In this document: piece by piece, positions 1 to 7,915 of the stretch
Layout of the letters: every line of letters starts with the position of its first letter
Position numbering within the stretch: position 1 is the first letter of the stretch
Assembly: GCA_030608565.1 (NCBI GenBank)
Contig: JAUWDY010000019.1
Span: 1 to 38,503 of the forward strand
Source: Candidatus Bathyarchaeota archaeon
GTDB lineage: Archaea; Thermoproteota; Bathyarchaeia; Bathyarchaeales; Bathyarchaeaceae
Direction of reading: 5' to 3'
DNA: 38,503 nucleotides
Position numbers and translations under genes: made by a program
The notes under the pieces: generated by a model
The model's input: the letters and a program-made list of their open reading frames with translations, nothing else
Databases searched by the model: none
Told to the model about the DNA's origin: nothing

Positions 1-39
1 ATAAGAAACTATACCAATAACTTAACTTTTCCAACATGG

Positions 40-270
40 ATGGGCTCGCTTACTCAGAGAAGAAAGAAACTGCTGTATCTCAGCATTTTCGAACTTGGTG
101 CACTATCAATCCTCATTGGATTCTATTTGATTTCAAGTTTGTATGTATTTGGGTTGTGGCTATTTATTTCTCTACTCATTTTGTATACGGTCATCACAGT
201 TGGTCCAATTGCTAATCTAAAGAAAACCATAAAAGAAAACCCAGAAGTTTTTTCCAAATTCAAAAAGTAA
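40..270 (+). CDS. Small two-helix membrane protein, unknown function
   Basis: I do not recognise this 76-residue protein. Residues about 10-31 and 33-55 form two hydrophobic segments separated by a very short turn. Each end is basic: the N-terminus carries QRRKK and the C-terminus is Lys/Glu-rich. The predicted form is therefore a small hairpin in the cytoplasmic membrane with both ends inside. An out-of-frame ATG lies four bases upstream of the chosen ATG. No operon partner is visible, because the next gene downstream is on the opposite strand. That it is translated is inferred from its membrane-protein composition only. Confidence 0.5.
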   Translation: MGSLTQRRKKLLYLSIFELGALSILIGFYLISSLYVFGLWLFISLLILYTVITVGPIANLKKTIKENPEVFSKFKK

Positions 271-431
271 CGAATCCTTAATTGACCTAGAAACGCCCTT
301 ACCTCATCCAGACAATTATTCTGAGACAAGGCTCTAAAATTTTCTGATACATACCTCTTCTTCTATACATAATGATTAGTTCATTATTGAGAAGCAATAA
401 TAGTCAGAAATCATAATCCTCATAGTCTGGA

Positions 432-644
432 TCAATAGACTGAGAATTTCCTTTTCTGGATTCTTATCAATTCTTTTGGTTCTGCTATTATCTTACCACA
501 TTTCTCACATTTGGTGAGTTCTAATGGTTCATACATGGGAATTAGAACTGTGACTTTAGGCTCTATCGGATTAGCTTCTTCTATGAAAATCTTGTTTACT
601 GAAACTCTATTCCAATAACCTTCTTTTTTTGCTTCTATGACCAC
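432..644 (-). CDS. Small CxxC protein downstream of the sensor kinase
   Basis: This 70-residue protein is unrecognised. It begins with GTG four bases after the stop of the histidine kinase on the same strand, so the two are probably co-transcribed. Its only obvious motif is one CxxC pair (CEKCGK, about residues 46-51) followed by a basic tail. One CxxC could form half of a zinc knuckle, complete in a dimer. No transmembrane segment is seen. Its position suggests an accessory or output role for the kinase, but that is guesswork. Confidence 0.45.
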   Translation of the reverse strand: MVIEAKKEGYWNRVSVNKIFIEEANPIEPKVTVLIPMYEPLELTKCEKCGKIIAEPKELIRIQKRKFSVY

Positions 645-648
645 TGAG

Positions 649-2904
649 CTAATGAAGTCGATAGGCTATTTTCCCACTTTCGTTCATTTTTGGTATAGTT
701 ATGGTGAATTGGACTCCTTTGCCTACTTTACCTGTTTCTTTGATAGTCCAACCATATACTTCGCACATTTGCCATATTAACCATAATCCGTAGCCTGTGC
801 CTTTCCCATATCCTTTCTCGAAAATCGTCTCTTTCTCAGCCTTGGGTATTCCCACACCATCATCTTCGTAGACCAGTCTCATTTGGTCCTTGCCAACTTC
901 ATAGAATATCCTAATTTGACTGACTCTTTCACCATGCCTTAGCGAGTTGTCAATCAGATTGTAGAAGAGTTGTCTCAGTAGTGAATCTGCCAAGAGTTTC
1001 AATCCTTTACAGTCACTCATGACTTTTACTCCTTTCAAATCTGAAGAGAGTGATACTGCATCTTCAACGCTTTTCTCCACATCTATGTAAATTAGTTCTT
1101 CAACTCCCAACTTCTCATAGTTTGAAGTGAAATCAAGTATCCTTTCCATCTGCCCGCAGGATGAGTTAACGTCTTCCAAATACTCCGAAGTTTTACTGTC
1201 ACCTGTTAGCGTCTGTCTAGCCAAGTAAACATTGTTTGTGATTGTGGAGAGTTTGTTTCGCACATCATGCCGAGTCAACTTGCCAACAACGCCCAACTTT
1301 TCGTTAAGAATCTTCAATTTCTCCAGTGTCTTCTTTCGTTCAGTGACATCACGGGCAATACCTAAAACCAGAGTTTGACCATTGATTTTCACTGGAAACG
1401 TCCTTATTTCCACTGATGCTTGAGCACCGTCTTTTCGATTCAAAACAAACTCGTCTGGTCCAGTGGGTTTCCCAAGGGCATTTTTGGCCAAAAGCTTGGC
1501 TGCTTTCGGGATCTGCCTTCGACGCAGTAACCCCAACTTTAGGAAAGTCTTTCTGACTAATTCACTTCTGTTATAACCAGTTAATTCTTCTGCAGCTTTG
1601 TTGCCGTCTACGAAATTACCTGCCAAGTCATTCAGATAATAGGCGTCAGGTGCAAATTCAAACAGTATTTTTAGCCGCTCCTCTGAGCTTCTTAGTTTTT
1701 CCTCTGCCTTCTTGCGTTCGGTAATATCCAGCAACTGAGCTACAGTCTGCATCATACCTCTGCTATCACGCATGACGGTAGATTTGATTTCAACATCTCT
1801 TTCCTGTCCGTCCTTCCGAACAACCTTAAACTCGTAAGTTGAAGTTACTCTTTCTCCTTTCTGTCTACGCAGATAGCGATCTTTAACAAGATTTTTGCTC
1901 TCTTCAGAAAGAAACTTCATGAAACTGTGTCCAACTATTTCCTCTTTTGAGTAGCCAATAATGTGACTTGTCTCATCATTTGCATAGGCAATCATGAATT
2001 TGTTATCTATCATTACAATGCCGTCATGGGAATTTTCCACAATGGAGCGAAAACGCTCCTCACTTTCCAGCAGCCTCTCTTCTGCTTTCCTGCGTTCCGT
2101 GATGTCTCTGGCTACACCTACAAAACCTATCGGGTTACCCGAGGAGTCTTTGAGAACGCTTGCGGAAAGTTCTCCAGTGTATTTTTCTCCATCTTTTTTT
2201 AGGAAAGTGTATTTTACGTTTCTTATTGTTCCTTTTTCGAATGTTTTCTTGAGGTTTTTCAAGGCTCTTTTACGGTCTTTCTCTGCAATAAACTCGAAAC
2301 TACTCTTGCCAAGCAGTTCTTCCTTTGACGTGAAACCAGTCAGCTTCCATGCTGCTTCGTTACAGTCAACTATCTTTCCTTCCAAATCGCTTACTGTTAC
2401 ACTGTCTGGAGAAGAAGAAAATATAGCACTTAGCCTCTGTTCTCTTGTCCATACTTCCTTGGTTGCTCTTTTTCTCTTTACCGTTTGACGTATGCCATGA
2501 GCTAATTCATAGTAGACTGTTTCTGGTTTTCCAATTTTGTTGACGTATTGGTCGGCTCCCAGGTTCAATGCCCTAATGGCTACTATTTCCCTGCCTTTTC
2601 CAGTGAAAATGATAAACGGAATGTTGTTCTCGCTTTCTCGCAGTTCCTTCAAGAATTGCAGACCGTGTTTTCCCGACATAATATAGTCAGAAACGATCAC
2701 ATCAAACTCTTTTTCCTTCATTTTTTCCATGGCTTCTTCAACAGAGGAGGCAGTTTCTACCTCGAATGCGCCTTGCATTTCCAAGATTTGCTTCGCAGTT
2801 TTCAAAAAGTCAAGCTCATCATCAACATGTAAAACACGTATCGGCGCTTCCTCAGTTAAGTCAACAACAGCCTTCGATAAAAACTCAACAGTAGATTCAA
2901 CCAT
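649..2904 (-). CDS. Receiver-PAS-PAS-PAS histidine kinase
   Basis: This is a cytoplasmic 751-residue signalling kinase with no transmembrane segment. A receiver domain comes first: acidic pair D28/D29, phospho-acceptor D73 in VSDYIMSGKHG, T101, and K123 in VNKIGKP. Three PAS domains follow (about 150-270, 275-395 and 400-515), each ending in a DITERRKAEE-like PAC linker. The dimerisation/phospho-acceptor helix has H546 in the context LTRHDVRNKLS, a form common in archaeal kinases. The ATPase domain shows an N-box (NLIDNSLRHG, about 649-658), G1 (DDGVGIP, about 681) and a glycine-rich GKGTGYGL loop. The receiver lies N-terminal to the sensor modules, so the protein may take phosphate from another kinase or modulate its own activity. 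No separate response regulator is adjacent; the small CxxC gene follows. Confidence 0.9.
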   Translation of the reverse strand: MVESTVEFLSKAVVDLTEEAPIRVLHVDDELDFLKTAKQILEMQGAFEVETASSVEEAMEKMKEKEFDVIVSDYIMSGKHGLQFLKELRESENNIPFIIFTGKGREIVAIRALNLGADQYVNKIGKPETVYYELAHGIRQTVKRKRATKEVWTREQRLSAIFSSSPDSVTVSDLEGKIVDCNEAAWKLTGFTSKEELLGKSSFEFIAEKDRKRALKNLKKTFEKGTIRNVKYTFLKKDGEKYTGELSASVLKDSSGNPIGFVGVARDITERRKAEERLLESEERFRSIVENSHDGIVMIDNKFMIAYANDETSHIIGYSKEEIVGHSFMKFLSEESKNLVKDRYLRRQKGERVTSTYEFKVVRKDGQERDVEIKSTVMRDSRGMMQTVAQLLDITERKKAEEKLRSSEERLKILFEFAPDAYYLNDLAGNFVDGNKAAEELTGYNRSELVRKTFLKLGLLRRRQIPKAAKLLAKNALGKPTGPDEFVLNRKDGAQASVEIRTFPVKINGQTLVLGIARDVTERKKTLEKLKILNEKLGVVGKLTRHDVRNKLSTITNNVYLARQTLTGDSKTSEYLEDVNSSCGQMERILDFTSNYEKLGVEELIYIDVEKSVEDAVSLSSDLKGVKVMSDCKGLKLLADSLLRQLFYNLIDNSLRHGERVSQIRIFYEVGKDQMRLVYEDDGVGIPKAEKETIFEKGYGKGTGYGLWLIWQMCEVYGWTIKETGKVGKGVQFTITIPKMNESGKIAYRLH

Positions 2905-3064
2905 CTAAACCAACTTCCTACGGCTACGTCCATGAACATTGAACTTTCCACTCTGAAGTTTTATGCCTAAAGGCTAAAAGAGTTATGAAGTCAGCATATG
3001 AATTGTCAATTATCAACAAACAGAAACCATTGAACTCAGAAAGGTAAAGCCAGAAAGTTAGGTG

Positions 3065-3322
3065 TTATTTCTTCTTAAGCAAATATACTCCTTTTTCACT
3101 TCGATATTTTACTTGTAAGTCCTTAAGTTCCCTAACTTTAATTCTTTGTCTTAGACCAATAGATACTATTGAATCTTTTGTACCTTCATAGGTAATCCTT
3201 GCACTACTAACGTCTGCTTCTAAGAAATCATCTATTACTGCATCATACTTTGAGCCTTTCCTTCCTAACTTCTTCATCTTTGGTACTTTCTCAGGGATAA
3301 TTTCGTATTTCTTTTCACTCAT
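3065..3322 (-). CDS. Small basic protein of the integrated element, unknown
   Basis: This 85-residue protein is not recognised. It is strongly charged, with Lys-rich ends and a central stretch KYDAVIDDFLEAD followed by a predicted helix-strand region. The ATG is preceded by a good ribosome-binding sequence (AGAGGGAA), and further upstream a TATA-like box (GATTTATATTTAC on the coding strand, about 3361-3373) gives it its own promoter. It shares strand and AT-rich composition with the ParB-like genes, so I place it in the same element. The combination of size, charge and setting suits a DNA- or protein-binding accessory factor, but nothing specific can be claimed. Confidence 0.6.
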   Translation of the reverse strand: MSEKKYEIIPEKVPKMKKLGRKGSKYDAVIDDFLEADVSSARITYEGTKDSIVSIGLRQRIKVRELKDLQVKYRSEKGVYLLKKK

Positions 3323-3489
3323 TTTTGTATTCCCTCTGATACGCTCAAATCTTTTCGTAAATATAAATCCCTATTAAAACTAATTTGTTAATAGTTTAAT
3401 GTTTACATGCTTATCAATATTATAATTTCTTTTAAAGTATCTCATTCTTGTTCCCTTTAGGAATTGTGCTTTTCTCCATGAAGTCATTA

Positions 3490-4461
3490 TTAATTCCCTT
3501 TCTCCATTAAAACACTTGGTATAGGTATTTTCATATTAGGAAACAATTCTTCCTCTATCTCCTTATCTGTCATATTCCAATTATACATAGCATATCCATC
3601 TTTACTAATCCTCTTATACTTAATCCATATAGGCTTTAACTCCTCTAATATCCTTAAGTAGTTTTCAAGTATCCATTTATTCTCACTCTTCTTAGTTGGA
3701 TTATCACCTAATGCTTTGCAAGAATGATACTTTATATTATCAGTAAACTCTTTCTCCATATATTCATCCATCATTAAACCTAAGTCTATCCACTTCTTAC
3801 CCACTTTAAGCTTTGAATATCCAAATGTCTTAATACCAAATTGATTAAGATATTCCATTAGAGGCTTAATTGTTTTAAGAGACATACCTCTTTTCTTTAT
3901 CTCTCTGTATAGTTTCAATTGAGTATCAGGAATATTCTTTAAACTCATTAGTTCATCTACAATCTTCTCTGTTAGGAAAAAGTTTGCTGTCGCACTTTTT
4001 CCTCTTTCTTCCTCTATTATCTGAGGATGTAAATTCTCAAGTCTCCTTAGAATCTGAGAAACTCTACTTTTACTTATTGCATACTTTTCTCCTATCTGAA
4101 TATTTGTTAATCCTTTCTTTCTATCCTCATCTAAGAATAATGCTTTCTTGATAGGATTAGAACGCCCTTTAATGTTATTACTCCATAAATCTCTTTTAGC
4201 CTCTTCCTCTGTTAAGTTCTGAATATCAATATACTTATTTGGTATTTCAGAAATACCTAAGTCTTTACAGATACTAAATTTCTGATGTCCGTCTATTAAC
4301 TCATATAATCCATTATCTAAAGATCTAATTACTATCATTTTAGTAAACCATTTCTGTTTATTCTTAATTCTGTTATTTACATCATTCTTTAAAGCATTAT
4401 ATTTCTCTAAGGTTAAGACATTAAAGTTAAATGGATTTTCCCTAATCTTTTCAATTCTCAT
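3490..4461 (-). CDS. ParB-like protein with degenerate CTP motif
   Basis: This 323-residue protein has a ParB/sulfiredoxin-type N-terminal domain (about 1-80). The segment VIRSLDNGLYELIDGHQKF matches the strand-turn layout of ParB, but the usual GxRR motif reads GHQK (58-61). The second motif is NNIKGRSNPIKKA (about 95-107) where ENxxRxxLxPxEEA is usual. A helix-turn-helix follows (NIQIGEKYAISKSRVSQIL, about 120-138), as in ParB/Noc proteins. CTP binding and clamp formation are therefore doubtful, while DNA binding is plausible. The ATG has a GGGGAGAAG ribosome-binding site and lies 21 bases after the stop of the small ribbon-helix-helix gene, so the two form an operon. No ParA ATPase is present in the block. 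Confidence 0.75.
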   Translation of the reverse strand: MRIEKIRENPFNFNVLTLEKYNALKNDVNNRIKNKQKWFTKMIVIRSLDNGLYELIDGHQKFSICKDLGISEIPNKYIDIQNLTEEEAKRDLWSNNIKGRSNPIKKALFLDEDRKKGLTNIQIGEKYAISKSRVSQILRRLENLHPQIIEEERGKSATANFFLTEKIVDELMSLKNIPDTQLKLYREIKKRGMSLKTIKPLMEYLNQFGIKTFGYSKLKVGKKWIDLGLMMDEYMEKEFTDNIKYHSCKALGDNPTKKSENKWILENYLRILEELKPIWIKYKRISKDGYAMYNWNMTDKEIEEELFPNMKIPIPSVLMEKGN

Positions 4462-4482
4462 TCTTCTCCCCCTCTCTTTATT

Positions 4483-4617
4483 TTATTCTTCTAATTTCTT
4501 ATACTTCTCTCTGAGCTTCTTTATTGCATCTCTAACAAAACTACCTAAGTTGATATGGTGTTTCCTTAGCCATTCAATGTCTTCCTGTTCTATAAGAATT
4601 GTAGTTCTTCTCTTCAT
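4483..4617 (-). CDS. Ribbon-helix-helix regulator, 44 residues
   Basis: This gene is easily missed because of its size. The protein begins MKRRTTILIEQEDIEWL. That is a short basic beta strand followed by a helix, a turn containing N-L-G-S-F, and a second helix VRDAIKKLREKY, the plan of CopG/MetJ-type ribbon-helix-helix DNA-binding proteins. These act as dimers in which the N-terminal strands enter the major groove. An in-frame ATG four codons upstream (position 4629) is possible, but the TATA box at 4648-4660 places transcription start close to it, so I prefer the shorter form. It is the first gene of the operon with the ParB-like gene at 3490-4461. Autoregulation of the intergenic region, or binding to the dyads at 4798-4832, would be the obvious role, by inference. 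Confidence 0.75.
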   Translation of the reverse strand: MKRRTTILIEQEDIEWLRKHHINLGSFVRDAIKKLREKYKKLEE

Positions 4618-4647
4618 ACATATTACCATATTCTAAAAGCATATACA

Positions 4648-4660
4648 TATTTATAAATAT
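4648..4660 (-). promoter_or_regulatory. TATA box for the RHH-parB-like operon
   Basis: The coding strand reads ATATTTATAAAT about 30-40 bases before the ATG of the ribbon-helix-helix gene. That spacing would start transcription very close to the start codon, as is normal for leaderless or short-leader archaeal mRNAs. Confidence 0.5.
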
Positions 4661-4787
4661 ATTATTTGACAATCGAATATTTGTATGTTAATAATTATTT
4701 GTCTGATGCATGCTACATTCTGCATATCTATTTTTAATTGTTATGTGAGAGTTGTAGTTTAGAGGATAGAGCATAGAATATTTAATT

Positions 4788-4832
4788 GTCTTATTCTTGT
4801 CTTATTGTAAGACACTGTCTAACTGTTAGACA
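4788..4832. repeat. Tandem perfect dyads TGTCTWA-N3-TWAGACA
   Basis: Two adjacent perfect inverted repeats are present: TGTCTTA-TTG-TAAGACA (4798-4814) and, one base later, TGTCTAA-CTG-TTAGACA (4816-4832). A further half-site TGTCTTATT begins at 4788. Each dyad has 7-base arms and a 3-base centre. The array sits just beyond the 3' end of one ParB-like gene (4861-5808) and about 170 bases upstream of the promoter of the next operon. It looks like a multi-copy protein-binding site such as an operator or partition site. The binding protein is not known. Confidence 0.6.
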
Positions 4833-4860
4833 AGACTTTACTTCTCTCAATCTTCATCCT

Positions 4861-5808
4861 TCACTCCTCGCTCCATTTATTTCTAATTTCCTCTGGCGAC
4901 CTGGGTACAATATAGACTCGCCAATACTCTACCTTTTCTACTACTTCTCCATGTTTCTCTCTTGCATATTCCTCTATCTTCTCTTCTGGATAGTCTTCAA
5001 CAGGAAGATATTGAGTTATTCTAGGAGGGTTACCGCTCCTAATGCTTATTTCCTCTTCCATATCTTCAAATGAACCTTTTTCGTATCTTAAAGGCAACCA
5101 GAACTCTCTTAGATCTTCAGCCAATTCTGGATGAGTAGCTTCTAGAATATCTAGACTAGCAAACATCTTGTTAGCATTCGTTATCATTTTTCCTAATTCT
5201 TTAGTTGTTAACCCTTTATCTGTTATCATGTCAGCTAGTTTTCTCTGTTCTTTTTCATCTCGTATCCGTAATAATGCTCTTCCTTTCTCTGATGTAATTG
5301 TACGTTTGAGTTCATCTTGTGTTTTACCTTTTAATGTAGAGAGCCTTGGAATTGATAACCCTATATCACTAGGTAAGTTTGATATCTGTAACCTATTCTT
5401 GACATAATCTATACTTCCATTAGCAAGTTCTAGAGCTAAATCCTTAGTAGATATTCCTTTGACTATTGCTACTTTAAACAAAGATCCTTCTTCATAAGGT
5501 AAATATTCTTTTCTCAATAGGTTCTCCTTCAGTTGTTCCATAGGAGTTGTTTCTTCAAATATACATGGAATGGTCTCTAACCCTATATTCTTACATGCTG
5601 TAAGTCTTCTGTATCCTATCTGAAGTTCATATGTATCATTTTCTAATCGCTTTACTATGATAGGCTGTAATAGAGACCTCTTACCATCTTCAATTCTTCT
5701 CTTTATTGATAGTTCCATAGAATGCAAATCAGCTAAGTCTCTCTTTCTCCCTTCGGGAGTACGAATCTTATCTATAGGTATCTCCTTTACCTCTTCCTTC
5801 TCACTCAT
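4861..5808 (-). CDS. ParB-like partition protein
   Basis: This 315-residue protein keeps the key ParB motifs better than its neighbour. The N-terminal PIDKI segment is present, then PIIVKRLENDTYELQIGYRR with G65-Y-R-R68 at the GxRR nucleotide motif. ENLLRKEYLPYEEG (95-108) matches the ENxxRxxLxPxEEA motif. A helix-turn-helix-like region follows (GISTKDLALELANGSIDYVKNRL, about 115-138, given as a loose match), then a longer C-terminal half I do not recognise. In ParB proteins these motifs bind CTP and drive sliding on DNA from a parS site. The upstream region carries a dyad (5862-5875) and the GGTAG array, which are candidate sites. The ATG has no strong ribosome-binding site. No ParA homologue is seen nearby. 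Confidence 0.8.
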   Translation of the reverse strand: MSEKEEVKEIPIDKIRTPEGRKRDLADLHSMELSIKRRIEDGKRSLLQPIIVKRLENDTYELQIGYRRLTACKNIGLETIPCIFEETTPMEQLKENLLRKEYLPYEEGSLFKVAIVKGISTKDLALELANGSIDYVKNRLQISNLPSDIGLSIPRLSTLKGKTQDELKRTITSEKGRALLRIRDEKEQRKLADMITDKGLTTKELGKMITNANKMFASLDILEATHPELAEDLREFWLPLRYEKGSFEDMEEEISIRSGNPPRITQYLPVEDYPEEKIEEYAREKHGEVVEKVEYWRVYIVPRSPEEIRNKWSEE

Positions 5809-5861
5809 TCCTTCTACTTTCCTTTTTCTTCTTGAAATAGATCCTTCATGTTCTCTGTTCA

Positions 5862-5875
5862 GAGTGTTGACACTC
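5862..5875. promoter_or_regulatory. Dyad GAGTGT-TG-ACACTC upstream of parB-like gene
   Basis: A perfect 6-base inverted repeat with a 2-base centre lies about 55-65 bases before the start of the ParB-like gene. It is close to an AT-rich TATA-like stretch (AAAATTAAATAG on the minus strand, about 5897-5908). The placement fits an operator. Confidence 0.35.
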
Positions 5876-5886
5876 GATTTTAGTTC

Positions 5887-6023
5887 TCTACCAATCTCTA
5901 TTTAATTTTAGGTAGGATTTTGGTAGATTCGAGGTAGGAGTTAGGTGGAACCAGTCACATCTAATTCAGGTTTTTTCTACCTTAGGCTTCTATCCTCCTA
6001 TGGGGAAGAGTATCTACCAATCT
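5887..6023. repeat. Phased GGTAG repeats in a non-coding region (candidate iterons)
   Basis: GGTAGG starts at 5911, GGTAGA at 5922, GGTAGG at 5933 and a weaker AGGTGG at 5943. That is a step of 11, 11 and 10 bases, so all copies face the same side of the helix. The reverse complement TCTACC occurs at 5887, 5976 and 6013, and the first and last of these are both within the 11-base string TCTACCAATCT. The 800 bases from 5809 to 6609 hold no convincing large gene. This array, together with the palindromes downstream, could be an origin or a centromere of the element. Confidence 0.5.
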
Positions 6024-6117
6024 ATAGAAATTCTTTAAGAACTTCTATTTCATTTCTTAATCATTTTCATATTTCTTTTAGATAAGAAATACCTAGAAAT
6101 AGTTTAAGAAGAAGGCT

Positions 6118-6154
6118 ATATAGAATACCCATATGAATATTCATATAGAGTACC
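6118..6154. repeat. 16-base perfect palindrome flanked by 12-base direct repeats
   Basis: ATATGAATATTCATAT at 6131-6146 is a perfect palindrome. It is bracketed by ATATAGAATACC (6118-6129) and ATATAGAGTACC (6143-6154, overlapping the palindrome end), which are direct repeats 25 bases apart with one mismatch. A second hairpin, CTCTCC-TTAGA-GGAGAG, follows near 6202-6218. Together they mark 6.1-6.2 kb as a probable protein-binding region in the non-coding part of the element. Confidence 0.4.
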
Positions 6155-6421
6155 ACTCTACTAATTCGAGTTGTATGTAGTTTTTATTTTTCCTCAAACT
6201 CTCCTTAGAGGAGAGAACTACCCTTACACTTCAGCATCCACATTCACTCTGAAGGTTCAAGTGTTCTTCCGATGCTATTCATAGTATCTCTAAAAAGAGA
6301 TACAGAGATGATTAGTCTCAATTATGATATAGTAAAAGCATCTATTTAAATAATAATTATGTCCTAAGTGTCCTACTTTTATTCCTCATTAGTTTATAAT
6401 GCCATATTTTGAATCTAAGAC

Positions 6422-6568
6422 TTATAATAATATATTACCTTCTTCTATGCTTGTAATTACTATATCCATATTTCTAAGAATACTCAAATGTTCATAACAT
6501 CTTAAAATTCTGATTGTCGAATATTTCTCTCTATGTAGATATCCCACTGTGGGATATACATGCATCAT
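6422..6568 (-). CDS. Possible 48-residue protein downstream of the integrase
   Basis: An open frame begins with two ATG codons 41 bases after the integrase stop on the same strand and encodes 48 residues. Its middle (GYLHREKYSTIRILRCYEHL) is helical and basic, loosely like one helix-turn-helix repeat. There is no clear ribosome-binding site, and the region also contains an inverted repeat. I list it because it could be a small regulator co-transcribed with the recombinase; it may equally be chance. Confidence 0.25.
   Translation of the reverse strand: MMHVYPTVGYLHREKYSTIRILRCYEHLSILRNMDIVITSIEEGNILL
6539..6557. repeat. Inverted repeat ATATCCCA-CTG-TGGGATAT
   Basis: A perfect 8-base inverted repeat with a 3-base centre lies about 50-70 bases beyond the 3' end of the integrase gene. 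It has no T-run on the integrase strand, so it is more likely a protein-binding site (for example near the attachment site) than a terminator. Confidence 0.4.
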
Positions 6569-6609
6569 AAAAAAAGAAGGATATGGAGACATAAAAGGAT
6601 AGAGGGAAT

Positions 6610-7779
6610 TTAAGGGAATAGTGTTAGTTCTGTTTTGGTTCGTTTAGGATTAGATAGCTCTGTTGTTTTAGCGTTATTGAATGCTCTCTGTATCTCTTTA
6701 TTGACTATTTCTGATATTGCTTCCTTACCCTCTTCTGTATTGAGGAAATTTACCAAATCCTCTTTGCTCATTACTTTTTTATAGACTACCTGAGATTCAA
6801 AAATCCTCACTTGAGGTAACACAAACTTTCTGTATCTCTCTCTATGAACTTCCACTGTATCCTTGTCGAAATAGTGTTCATCATTATTCTTTAGCTTGTG
6901 TCCCATCCAAAAATGAACATAGTCCAATCCACTACTTGAGGCTCTGTTCCTAAAGTATTTTCTCAAACAGTATAATCTAAGTTTGTTAGGTTTACCTTTA
7001 GTTCCCTTTGCTTGTAGCTTAAGTTTCATAGCTGTCTTCTGAAATGCTTGACTATAATTTTTAGGGTTTGAGTGTTCACTTTTATTTGCTTTAGTTCCTC
7101 TGATCTGAATGATATAACATTCATCATTCAATATTCCACTAGTCTCTCTCGTTTTAAGCATCCTGTGCAATAGGTTTACTGTCTCTTGTCCTACAAAGGT
7201 GTAGTAGTTTGCGTATTTACCTTTAGCTATCTCCTTTCTAACCACTATTCTCAGAGGAATTGTGTTAGCTTCATAATCTTCTTTAATATCCTTATACTTC
7301 AATCGTGCAATAGTGTGAGGTCTAAGTCCTCCCTGTAGCATAAGGTAATATGCTAAAGAATTCCTTAGGTTGCTCTGTCCCAATATTGCCTCTATCTCAT
7401 GCTTCTCTATAGGTCGATTATGATATGTTACTGTAGCTTGAGGTAGTATAGCTCTAATATTAGCTTCTAAGTATCTGTTGAAGAATGAATATATCGGAAC
7501 TAACTTAGCGCCAATAGTCGCCTTAGTATAATCTTGTTTCTCTAAGTATGTCTGAAACACCCTAAGCAGTTTTCTCACTTTCTTTCCAAAAACTTTCTCT
7601 TTTCCGTATGTGTGTATACTGTTCCACTCATTAGCTATATCAGATAGACTAACTTTCGTAACATCACAAAATTGAATAATATTTCTCTCATAGTTGTCTC
7701 TTGTCTTTTTACTATCACTATTTTCTAGAGATATTTGATTTATCCACTCATCTAATATTTCCATATCTTTTGTATTCAT
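6610..7779 (-). CDS. Tyrosine recombinase (integrase), intact
   Basis: This 389-residue protein catalyses site-specific recombination. An N-terminal helical DNA-binding domain occupies about 1-120. The catalytic domain shows R153 in GGLRPHTIARL, a beta-hairpin lysine (K186 or K188 in EIAKGKYA), Y280-x-x-R283 in RLYCLRKYFR (Tyr replaces the usual His), H304 in WMGHKL and the nucleophile Y313 in EHYF. Replacement of the HxxR histidine occurs in several archaeal integrases. The gene is full length and is not split, so this is not an SSV-type integrase disrupted by its own integration. The ATG is preceded by TAGGAGTG at suitable spacing. It sits at the right edge of the AT-rich block, next to the host ECF genes, as expected of an integrase near an element end. 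Confidence 0.88.
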   Translation of the reverse strand: MNTKDMEILDEWINQISLENSDSKKTRDNYERNIIQFCDVTKVSLSDIANEWNSIHTYGKEKVFGKKVRKLLRVFQTYLEKQDYTKATIGAKLVPIYSFFNRYLEANIRAILPQATVTYHNRPIEKHEIEAILGQSNLRNSLAYYLMLQGGLRPHTIARLKYKDIKEDYEANTIPLRIVVRKEIAKGKYANYYTFVGQETVNLLHRMLKTRETSGILNDECYIIQIRGTKANKSEHSNPKNYSQAFQKTAMKLKLQAKGTKGKPNKLRLYCLRKYFRNRASSSGLDYVHFWMGHKLKNNDEHYFDKDTVEVHRERYRKFVLPQVRIFESQVVYKKVMSKEDLVNFLNTEEGKEAISEIVNKEIQRAFNNAKTTELSNPKRTKTELTLFP

Positions 7780-7915
7780 TTCTTTTTATCACACTCCTAT
7801 TATAATAATTTATAAAAACATCTTTATAACTAAGGTTATCACAATAGCTACACTTTTTTAAGTAGCTACTCTTAAGTGAAACGGCTATTTGGCAAATAGA
7901 TAGGCGCGCGAAGAC
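7780..7915. promoter_or_regulatory. Divergent promoter region between integrase and ECF genes
   Basis: AT-rich TATA-like strings (TTTATAAA, about 7810-7816, and CTTTATAAC, 7822-7830) can serve the integrase on the minus strand and the ECF operon on the plus strand. A 6-base inverted repeat CTATTT-GGC-AAATAG at 7885-7899 lies just before the first ECF ATG and could be an operator. I could not find a riboswitch here. The right junction of the integrated element probably falls in this interval. Confidence 0.4.

Noticed and set aside
1994-2488. 164-residue plus-strand frame inside the histidine kinase gene
   Set aside because: It is a complement-frame shadow with Ser/Phe-rich low complexity and lies over conserved PAS-domain sequence.
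4745-4790. tRNA-like D-arm: GTAGTTTAGAGGATAGAGCA resembles the 5' half of a tRNA
   Set aside because: No anticodon loop of seven bases and no TTCRANN T-loop follows; the downstream bases are the TGTCT dyads. At most a remnant of an attachment site.
2905-7915. Attachment-site direct repeats at the ends of the element
   Set aside because: By eye I found only 7-base matches such as ACGGCTA near 2.9 and 7.9 kb, too short to call. The borders remain unset.
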